This document shows positions 1 to 5,295 of a stretch of DNA of 7,408 nucleotides, one piece after another. The position numbers and the translations under genes are program-made. The DNA comes from JBBSEZ01 sp038239195. Its GTDB lineage: Bacteria; Planctomycetota; Planctomycetia; Gemmatales; Gemmataceae. Where the stretch lies: NCBI GenBank assembly GCA_038239195.1, contig JBBSEZ010000483.1:1-7408 (forward strand), in the 5' to 3' direction. The first letter of the stretch is position 1, and each line of letters opens with the position of its first letter. A model generated the notes under the pieces. It saw only the letters and a program-made list of their open reading frames with translations. It was not told the origin of the DNA and searched no databases.

Positions 1-137
1 CAGAGCGTGAGGCATGGCTTCCTCGTGTTGTTGCGACCAACGACTCGGTCAGGACATCGCCACCAAGGTAGCAGAACAGCGCCAAACGGCCAAACTTTCG
101 GGCCGGGTGTCACGGCCAAACTTTCGGACCGCTGACA
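1..137 (-). mobile_element. Terminal part of an IS21-like insertion sequence, running off the left edge
   Basis: Read on the minus strand, the segment starting at 137 begins TGTCAGCGGTCCGAAAG and carries two exact copies of a 15-base motif (CCGAAAGTTTGGCCG) 26 bases apart. A TGT terminus followed by several subterminal direct repeats is typical of IS21-family ends, where the repeats bind the transposase; assignment to that family is an inference from this pattern. A possible minus-strand start codon at 15 follows GAGGAAG and would open a reading frame leaving the window (MPHAL...), but five residues do not identify IstA. No transposase domain is visible. The element abuts the decayed gene to its right, whose reading frame continues into it. 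Alternatives are another IS family with TGT ends, or a non-mobile repeat. Confidence 0.5.
87..127. repeat. Pair of 15-bp direct repeats inside the IS-like end
   Basis: The 15-mer CGGCCAAACTTTCGG occurs at 87-101 and again at 113-127, a period of 26 bases. A partial copy (GCCAAAC) lies at 81-87. The arrangement resembles the multiple transposase-binding repeats at IS21-type termini. Confidence 0.8.
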
Positions 138-1055
138 TCTTCGAGGCCCACCCGGCCTTCTTCACGATCGTAAAACCATAGCCTCGCGCCGACGAGCGGC
201 CCCTGATAGTTCGCCGTCCCGATGCGCAAGAAGTCGTAGCCCCCAAACACCTCGATCCGTCCCAGCGCCGCCCCCACGGTGGCGCGCGTGGACCACCAGC
301 GCGTCGTCGAGATTGCCGATCTCGAACAGCGCCGAAACCACGACCGGCTCCAGGGGGAAGACGTCGGCCCCGTAGAGGAAGTTGAAGCCGGCCTGCGTGT
401 CGCAGCGGTCGGCCCTCAGGCGCGCCCCGATCCCGGCGTACATCTGCGCCCACTCGTACTGCGCGAAGCGGTACGTCGCGTTCAGGTCGCCCACCGCCGA
501 TTCCTCGACGCACCCGCAGTCGAGCTTCTTGGAGAAGTAGTTCCAGCTCCCCGTCGCGCCGAAGCGACTGCTGGTATCGACCGTCAGCCTACCGCCGAGG
601 CGGTTCAGGCCGTTGAAGTCGTTGCCGTCCTCCAGCGACAGCCGCACCGCCCACGGCTTGAGGTGCTTGGCGTCGTACCAGGGCAGCGCGTCCATTTCCC
701 ACGGCTTGGCGTCGAAGCGGTCGATGAAGGAGTAGCCCATCTCGGGAAGGGCGTAGGGGCAACCGGGGAAGCGGTCTTCCAGGGACGCGCGATCCCCCAG
801 CAGCGCGCGGCAACCAGAAGGGGCTGGTGGCCGTGAGCGCCCCGCCGACCACCGCCGCCGCATACTTGTCCGAGACAAATGCCCCGACCCAGCGGCGCTC
901 CGACTCGGTCACGTTCAGCGAGTTGGGGTTGGGCGGGGGCGGGGCTACCGCCGGAGGATCGGCAAGGCTCGGGCTCGCGGGCCCGGCGCGGCCTGCGCAA
1001 ACAGGACGGCGGGAAGGACGAACAAGACCAGCAACGCCAACGCGCCTCGCGCCAT
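110..1055 (-). pseudogene. Frameshifted, 3'-truncated gene for a secreted, probably beta-barrel protein
   Basis: The start at 1055 is supported by a strong GGAGG (complement of 1061-1065) five bases upstream and by a clear signal peptide, MARGALALLVLFVLPAVLFAQA. That frame stops at 945-947. Protein-like sequence then continues in a second frame (PNPNSLNVTESERRWVGAFV and onward, about 960-830), shifts near 800-825 into a third (GDRASLEDRFPGCPYALPEM and on to GNLDDALVVHAR), and shifts again near 281-288 into the remaining frame (ATVGAALGRIEVFGGYDFLR and on to VGARLWF). At least three frameshifts are therefore needed to join one coherent protein of about 300 residues. The short alternating hydrophobic and polar stretches rich in G, Y and F suggest an outer-membrane beta-barrel; this is an inference and I do not recognise the family. 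The last codons before the stop at 110-112 lie inside the IS-like end, so the native C-terminus is probably lost. Sequencing errors in GC-rich runs are a possible but less likely explanation, because neighbouring genes are intact. Confidence 0.75.
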
Positions 1056-1169
1056 GGCCGCCTCCCCCAACACCGCGGCCGCACGCTCGCCGGGCCCTCG
1101 AAAGAGAGTGGAGGTTCGCCGATAGCAAGAGCGCGCAGAAGGTGCAAGGTCAAGGGCGCTAAGTCAAGG

Positions 1170-1214
1170 CGCGAAACGGCAAGCAAGAGGGGCGCTCTTG
1201 CTTGCCGTTTCGCG
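1170..1214. repeat. 20-bp perfect hairpin, copy 1 of a dispersed REP-like repeat
   Basis: The left arm 1170-1189 (CGCGAAACGGCAAGCAAGAG) is perfectly complementary to 1195-1214, with a five-base loop (1190-1194). It lies 14 bases beyond the stop codon of the oxidoreductase gene. No T-run follows on either strand, so it is not a classical intrinsic terminator, although it could stop transcription or protect the mRNA 3' end. A related hairpin lies at 2746-2791. Confidence 0.85.
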
Positions 1215-1228
1215 AGCGATCGCCGCGC

Positions 1229-2611
1229 TTAGAGCTTCCAGCCGACGCGGTACTCGCGCTTGAGGAGCTTGTCGGCGTCGGAGTCGTTGGTGATCTTGAA
1301 GCCGGGGCCATCCCACAGCAACTTCTTGCCGCCCGCACGGATGGCGACGTTGCCCAGCAAGAACGCCTCGGTCAGCATGCCGGCGTAGTCGAAGTTGGAC
1401 AGGGCGATCTTCGGGTCCTTCTTCTTGATCGCCAGCACCCACTCGCGCTTCATGTCCGTGTCGCCCCCGCCGGTGCGCGGCAGCCGCTGCTTGGGCTTCA
1501 CGTAGCCCTCGAACGTCCGCTTCGGCAGCAAGACGCGGTCGTTGCCGTAGTCGTTCGGGCTGAGCAGGCTGCCCTTGTCGCCCACCATCAGCGAACCGCT
1601 GCCGCTGCGAGGGTACGGCTCGCCCTGCAACAGGGCGAGCGGCGGGCGCACCAGGTTGCCGTCCTTGCGGCCCTCGTACCAGGTCAGCTTCAGGGCGGGC
1701 ATGTCGGGCCCGCGGGCGGGATACTCGAAGACGATCTTCGCCCAGCCGGGGTAGGTCTCGGGGTTGACCGCGCCCGACTCGGCCTGGATCGAAGTCGGGA
1801 ACCCGAGCTTCAGCGCCATGAACGGCAGGTTGGCCGTGTGGCAGGCCATGTCGCCGATGGCGCCGGTGCCGAAGTCCCACCAGCCGCGCCAGGCGAAGTC
1901 GTGATAGGGCCCACGGCCCTTGGCCGGCCCGCTGAACGGGCGGAACGGCGCCGGGCCGAGCCACTCGTCCCAATGCACGTGCTTGGGCACCGGCGACGGC
2001 GCGGGCCGCCTGGTGATGGCCGGGGCCTGCGGCCAGACGGGCCGGTTGGTCCAGACGTGGACCTCGGTCACCTTGCCGAGGGCGCCGGACTGCACGATCT
2101 CGACCGACTCGCGCAGCCCGCTGGTGGCCGTGCCCTGGTTGCCCATCTGCGTGCAGACCTTGAACTCGCGCGCGACCTCGCGCATGCGGCGGGCCTCGAA
2201 GACGTCGTGCGTCAACGGCTTCTGGCAGTAGACGTGCTTGCCCATCTTCATCGCCATGATGGCGGCGACGGCGTGGGTGTGGTCGGGCGTGCTGACGGTG
2301 ACGGCGTCGATGTTCCGGGCGTTCTCTTCGAGCATCTTGCGGAAGTCGAAGTACTTCTTGGCCTTGGCGAAGGCCTTGCCCTTCGCCTTGTTGTCCAGGG
2401 TGATCTCGTCGATGTCGCAGATGGCGACCACCTCGCCAACCTGGGTGGCGTCGCTGGCGTCGCTGGAGCCCTTGCCGCCGACGCCGACGCAGGCGATCCG
2501 CAACTTCTCGGACTTCGGCTCGGCGGCCTCGACACCGCCCGCCGCCCAGTAGCCGATGCCCGCGACGGCACTGGCCTGGATGAATTGTCTGCGATTCGTC
2601 TCGTTGCTCAT
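1229..2611 (-). CDS. Tat-exported Gfo/Idh/MocA-family oxidoreductase
   Basis: This 460-residue protein is a probable NAD(P)-dependent dehydrogenase acting on a sugar, inositol or related polyol; the substrate cannot be told from sequence. Residues 1-30 form a twin-arginine signal (NRRQFIQ with Arg7-Arg8, then a hydrophobic stretch ending near AEAA-type residues), so it is probably exported folded with its cofactor. The Rossmann domain follows: GVGGKG at 43-48 for the dinucleotide, CDID at 65-68 after the second strand, STPDHTH at 107-113, and GKHVYCQKP at 124-132, where Gln replaces the Glu of the usual EKP motif but the catalytic Lys is kept. WWDFGTGAIGDMACH at 244-258 is the conserved segment of the C-terminal alpha/beta domain in the bacterial branch of the family. 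Length is normal and the frame is intact. The start is set by the Tat signal; no Shine-Dalgarno sequence is evident. A 185-bp gap with a hairpin separates it from the upstream PQQ-like gene, so it probably has its own promoter. The family call is secure; the substrate is unknown. Confidence 0.95.
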   Translation of the reverse strand: MSNETNRRQFIQASAVAGIGYWAAGGVEAAEPKSEKLRIACVGVGGKGSSDASDATQVGEVVAICDIDEITLDNKAKGKAFAKAKKYFDFRKMLEENARNIDAVTVSTPDHTHAVAAIMAMKMGKHVYCQKPLTHDVFEARRMREVAREFKVCTQMGNQGTATSGLRESVEIVQSGALGKVTEVHVWTNRPVWPQAPAITRRPAPSPVPKHVHWDEWLGPAPFRPFSGPAKGRGPYHDFAWRGWWDFGTGAIGDMACHTANLPFMALKLGFPTSIQAESGAVNPETYPGWAKIVFEYPARGPDMPALKLTWYEGRKDGNLVRPPLALLQGEPYPRSGSGSLMVGDKGSLLSPNDYGNDRVLLPKRTFEGYVKPKQRLPRTGGGDTDMKREWVLAIKKKDPKIALSNFDYAGMLTEAFLLGNVAIRAGGKKLLWDGPGFKITNDSDADKLLKREYRVGWKL

Positions 2612-2655
2612 GGGAGAGAGGCCCTCAGGGTGCGAAAGAAGAAAGCACGTCGAGT

Positions 2656-2684
2656 AGTGTAAGGACGACAGGGGCGAGGTGCAA
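2656..2684 (-). promoter_or_regulatory. Candidate sigma70-type promoter for the oxidoreductase gene
   Basis: On the minus strand, TTGCAC (2684-2679) and TACACT (2661-2656) are separated by 17 bases and lie about 45 bases upstream of the start codon. The -10 box matches consensus at four of six positions and the -35 at only three, so this is a weak prediction supported mainly by spacing and position. Confidence 0.3.
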
Positions 2685-2745
2685 CAAGATAACGCCCACG
2701 TTCCCGCGTTCGGGGGCGCGCCGGTGGTAAAGTGGTGGGGCGGCG

Positions 2746-2791
2746 CGCGAAACGACAAGCAGGAGCGCCCCTTCTTGCTTGTCGTTTCGCG
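2746..2791. repeat. 20-bp hairpin, copy 2 of a dispersed REP-like repeat
   Basis: Arm 2746-2765 (CGCGAAACGACAAGCAGGAG) pairs with 2772-2791 over 20 positions, two of them G-U, around a six-base loop. It begins five bases after the stop codon of the PQQ-like gene. Relative to the hairpin at 1170-1214, one arm has A instead of G (2755 versus 1179) and the other has the matching T instead of C (2782 versus 1205). No T-run follows, so a classical intrinsic terminator is not supported. Confidence 0.85.
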
Positions 2792-2796
2792 ATGCG

Positions 2797-4119
2797 CTAA
2801 TTTCGCGCCCTCCCGATGCAGTACAGGTGCTTCTCCCCGCGCAAGAACAGTTGCCCGCGCGAGACCGCCGGCGACGCGAAGATCGCCTCGCCCAGCACGT
2901 TCTTGTGGACGACCTCGAACGCCGGCCCCGCCTTGACGACCCAGGTGATGCCGTCGTCGTCGGGCACGACGAGGTGCCCCTGCACCAGCACCGGCGAGGC
3001 GCTGTGGCGCGTGCCCAGTTGGCGCATCCACAGCCGCTTGCCCGTCTTCGCCTCCAGGCAGCTCAGATACCCCGCGTCGGACACCACGAAGAAGTGCCCG
3101 TCGTGGCCAAGGGGCGAAGGCACGTAGGAGGCGCCGTGGTCGCGGTTGATCTTGTGCGGGATGTGCCAGCGCACGTGCTTGCTGCCGGTGACGTCGCCCT
3201 CGCCCTCGGGGCTGATGCCCATCAAGTGCCTGTGCGGAAAGCCGGTCGTCAAGAACAGCACGCCGTCGAGGTAGACCAGGCTGGCGACGTACTGCTCCGT
3301 CGGCCCCCGGTGGATCCATAGCAGGTCGCCCGTGTCGGCGTTGTAGCCGGTCACGCACTTGCTCCCGCTCAACACGAGCTGCGTCACGCCGGGCCTCTTC
3401 GGGTCGGGTATCAGGATCGGCGTGCAGTAGGAGCGGGTGCGGTTGGGGCGATCGGCCCGCCAGCGCTCGGCGCCCGTCTTCTTGTCGAGCGCCACCAGGT
3501 ACGCCCTGGCGTCCTGGTCGCCGTTGAGAATGAGCAGGTTTTTGTGCAGGATCGGCGAGGTGCAGAAGCCATGCACCGACAGCAACTTGCCCGGCGACTT
3601 CTCCCACACCTTGTTGCCGGCCACGTCGTAGCAGTAGACGCGCATGTCGGGATCGTCGAGGAACGACACCCAGACGTGCGTGCCGTCGGTCACCGGCGTA
3701 CCGCTGGCGAAGCTGTTGAGGGGGTGCTTGGGTTCGAGCTTGCCGCTCAGGATGGTGCGCTGCCAGGTCACGGTGCCCGTGCGGCGGTCGAGGCAGAGCA
3801 GCACGCGCTTGCCGGTGCGCGGGGCCTTCTTGTCGAGCTTCTTGCCCTTGGGGCGCTCGTCCTCGATGCACGTGGTCACGAAGACGCGGTCGCCCCAGAT
3901 CGCCGGCGAGGAATGCCCGATGCCGGGGATGGCCACCTTCCAGCGCACGTTCTTCTTGGGCCCCCACTCGAGCGGCACTCCGCTCTCCAGCGAGGTGCCG
4001 TCGCCGCGCGGCCCGCGCCAGCCGGGCCATTCTTCGGCGTGGCAGGGTGACAAGGTGACAAGGTGACAGGGTGACAGGGTGACGAGCAAGGCGGTCACCA
4101 ACGTCGCAAGCGGTCTCAT
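2797..4119 (-). CDS. Secreted PQQ/quinoprotein-like beta-propeller protein
   Basis: This 440-residue protein belongs to the outer-membrane-BamB-like / PQQ-binding-like propeller proteins that are abundant in planctomycetes; the role is unknown and catalysis is not shown. After a signal peptide (about residues 1-28, possible cleavage after PCHA) comes EEWPGWRGPRGDG at 29-41, the usual mature N-terminus of this group. Propeller strands follow, each closing with a D/A-x-x-T-G-x-x-x-W motif: CLDRRTGTVTW 109-119, YDVAGNKVW 164-172, LDKKTGAERW 211-220, YNADTGDLLW 259-268 and LEAKTGKRLW 355-364. A GGAG (complement of 4128-4131) eight bases upstream supports the start. The signal peptide contains an eight-residue duplication (LVTLSPCH twice) made by an 8-nt DNA repeat, so this part of the protein comes from a repeat expansion rather than from a conserved signal sequence. 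thiL lies 104 bp upstream on the same strand, so the two may be co-transcribed. The fold assignment is confident; a substrate, PQQ binding, or a link to the downstream oxidoreductase is not demonstrated. Confidence 0.93.
   Translation of the reverse strand: MRPLATLVTALLVTLSPCHLVTLSPCHAEEWPGWRGPRGDGTSLESGVPLEWGPKKNVRWKVAIPGIGHSSPAIWGDRVFVTTCIEDERPKGKKLDKKAPRTGKRVLLCLDRRTGTVTWQRTILSGKLEPKHPLNSFASGTPVTDGTHVWVSFLDDPDMRVYCYDVAGNKVWEKSPGKLLSVHGFCTSPILHKNLLILNGDQDARAYLVALDKKTGAERWRADRPNRTRSYCTPILIPDPKRPGVTQLVLSGSKCVTGYNADTGDLLWIHRGPTEQYVASLVYLDGVLFLTTGFPHRHLMGISPEGEGDVTGSKHVRWHIPHKINRDHGASYVPSPLGHDGHFFVVSDAGYLSCLEAKTGKRLWMRQLGTRHSASPVLVQGHLVVPDDDGITWVVKAGPAFEVVHKNVLGEAIFASPAVSRGQLFLRGEKHLYCIGRARN
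4045..4084. repeat. Tandem array of five 8-nt units (RGGTGACA) within the PQQ-like signal-peptide codons
   Basis: Five consecutive units read GGGTGACA, AGGTGACA, AGGTGACA, GGGTGACA and GGGTGACG on the plus strand. Because three units equal 24 bases, the array stays open in the minus-strand frame and encodes the repeated peptide LVTLSPCH. Bases 4045-4066 are an exact reverse complement of 4187-4208. Confidence 0.9.
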
Positions 4120-4184
4120 CTCAAAAGCTCCAGGAGTGGGGCTAACGGGTAAGTTGGGCGAGGGAGGGCGGGCGATGCAGCGCT

Positions 4185-4224
4185 GTTCACCTTGTCACCT
4201 TGTCACCCCCTCACCTTGTCATCT
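4185..4224. repeat. Inverted, degenerate array of the same 8-nt unit at the thiL stop codon
   Basis: Five 8-nt units on the plus strand (GTTCACCT, TGTCACCT, TGTCACCC, CCTCACCT, TGTCATCT) are the reverse-complement form of the array at 4045-4084. The array ends on the first base of the thiL stop codon and fills part of the 104-bp gap between thiL and the PQQ-like gene. The rest of that gap (4120-4184) is purine-rich on the plus strand and holds the GGAG ribosome binding site; I see nothing else in it. Confidence 0.88.
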
Positions 4225-5153
4225 TACAGAAGGGCGTGAACGTAACCTCGCGTTGCCAGGGGCCGGCGCTGGCCCCCTTCTTCGAGCCACAGCCCGCTCT
4301 CGACACACTCGCCGATGGCCGACAGCGCAATGCCGGGCACGGGCTGCGCCCGCACCAGCTCGCGCCCCTCTTCCGGCGAGACGGCGAACACCAGCTCAAA
4401 GTCCTCGCCGTCGCTCAGGGCATGCTCCAGGGGCGTGCCGGGGCTCATCCGGCGGGCGGCCTCGCTGAGGGGGATGGCGGCGGCCCACAGCACGGCGCCG
4501 CAGCCGCTCGCGCGGCAAAGGTGGCCGACGTCGGCCGCCAGCCCGTCGCTGACGTCGATCAGGGCACGCAGTTCGACCAGGCCGGCCAGGGCCAGGGCTT
4601 CCTTGACGCGCGGAACGAAGTCGAGGTGCTTGCCCAGGATGCTGCCTCCGAGCGGGCCCGTCACCATGAGCCAGTCGCCCGCGCGCGCCCCGCTCCGGCG
4701 CACCGGCCCGCGTGGCCCCGGCTCGCCGAGGACCGTCACGCTGACGACGAGCCCTCCCTCCCAGCTGCCGGTGTCGCCGCCGGCGATCGGCACGCCGAAC
4801 GCGTCGGCCACGTCGCGCAGGCCGAGGTAGAGCTCCTCCGCGAGGGCCCGGCCCCCTATTCGGGGCAGCGCCACGCTCGCGAAGGCGGCGATCGGCCGGC
4901 CCGCCATGGCGGCGACGTCGCTGAGGTTGACGGCCATCGCCTTGCGGCCTACCCGGCGCGCCCCCACCTCGGCTAACACGAAATCGGTCCCCTCCTGAAG
5001 CATGTCGGTGGTCACCAGACACGCGGTCGCGGCCGGCCACGACAGCACGGCCGTGTCGTCGCCGGGCCCGAGCACCACGCGCGGGCTCGGGGGCGTGCGC
5101 GCGCGCAGCCAGTCGATGAAAGCAAACTCGCCGGTGGGAGCGTCCGAAGGCAT
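4224..5153 (-). CDS. thiL: Thiamine-monophosphate kinase ThiL
   Basis: ThiL phosphorylates thiamine monophosphate with ATP to make thiamine diphosphate, the last step of bacterial cofactor synthesis, in the cytoplasm. The 309-residue length is typical. The family motifs appear in order: GEFAFIDWL at 8-16, GPGDDTAVL at 29-37, TTDMLQEGTDF at 48-58, NLSDVAAMAG at 76-85, GGDT at 125-128, VTGPLGGSILGKH at 164-176, LIDVSDGLAADVGHL at 198-212 and SDGEDFELVFAV at 247-258. The acidic residues in GDD, TTD, NLSD, GGDT and DVSDG are those that bind magnesium and nucleotide in the family, so the enzyme should be active. The start at 5153 lies next to the conserved N-terminal GEF motif; the sequence upstream has no good Shine-Dalgarno. 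No other thiamine gene and no TPP riboswitch is visible in the 142 bp upstream. Its 3' end touches the 8-nt repeat array preceding the PQQ-like gene. Identification is very secure. Confidence 0.96.
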   Translation of the reverse strand: MPSDAPTGEFAFIDWLRARTPPSPRVVLGPGDDTAVLSWPAATACLVTTDMLQEGTDFVLAEVGARRVGRKAMAVNLSDVAAMAGRPIAAFASVALPRIGGRALAEELYLGLRDVADAFGVPIAGGDTGSWEGGLVVSVTVLGEPGPRGPVRRSGARAGDWLMVTGPLGGSILGKHLDFVPRVKEALALAGLVELRALIDVSDGLAADVGHLCRASGCGAVLWAAAIPLSEAARRMSPGTPLEHALSDGEDFELVFAVSPEEGRELVRAQPVPGIALSAIGECVESGLWLEEGGQRRPLATRGYVHALL

Positions 5154-5295
5154 GGAGACCGTCTGGGTCGGGGGAGCGCAGGGCAGGCTATTTTTAGACT
5201 ATTCTCGCGCCAGGCCGCACGCCAGGAAAAAGTGATGTAAACTTACCTGTCGCAGTGCGCTCGGACTACCCCGCAGCCCCTCAGAGAGGTGTCGC
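5154..5295. promoter_or_regulatory. Divergent intergenic region between thiL and the WD40 gene
   Basis: Both genes are transcribed outward from these 142 bp, so promoters for each should lie here. Two AT-rich islands stand out from the GC-rich background: 5188-5204 (around CTATTTTTAGACTATT) and 5226-5245 (around AAAAAGTGATGTAAACTT). On the minus strand the second contains TTTACA (5241-5236), a five-of-six match to a -35 box, but I find no well-spaced -10 for it. A purine-rich GAGAGG at 5284-5289, six bases before the WD40 start codon, is a good ribosome binding site. The exact promoters are not resolved. Confidence 0.45.

Noticed and set aside
1170..1214. Intrinsic transcription terminator after the oxidoreductase gene
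   Set aside because: The stem is strong but no T-run follows it on the minus strand, so it is reported as a REP-like repeat instead.
1202..2662. A 486-codon plus-strand open frame opposite the oxidoreductase gene
   Set aside because: It is an antisense shadow caused by high GC; the minus-strand frame carries clear Rossmann and Tat motifs and this one carries none.
2612..4030. Possible N-terminal extension of the oxidoreductase frame up to 4030
   Set aside because: The extra part is an out-of-frame reading of the PQQ-like gene, low in complexity and arginine-rich. The Tat signal fixes the real start at 2611.
5154..5295. TPP riboswitch upstream of thiL
   Set aside because: I could not find the conserved CTGAGA and ACCTGA-type core elements on the minus strand in the right order and spacing, so it is not supported.
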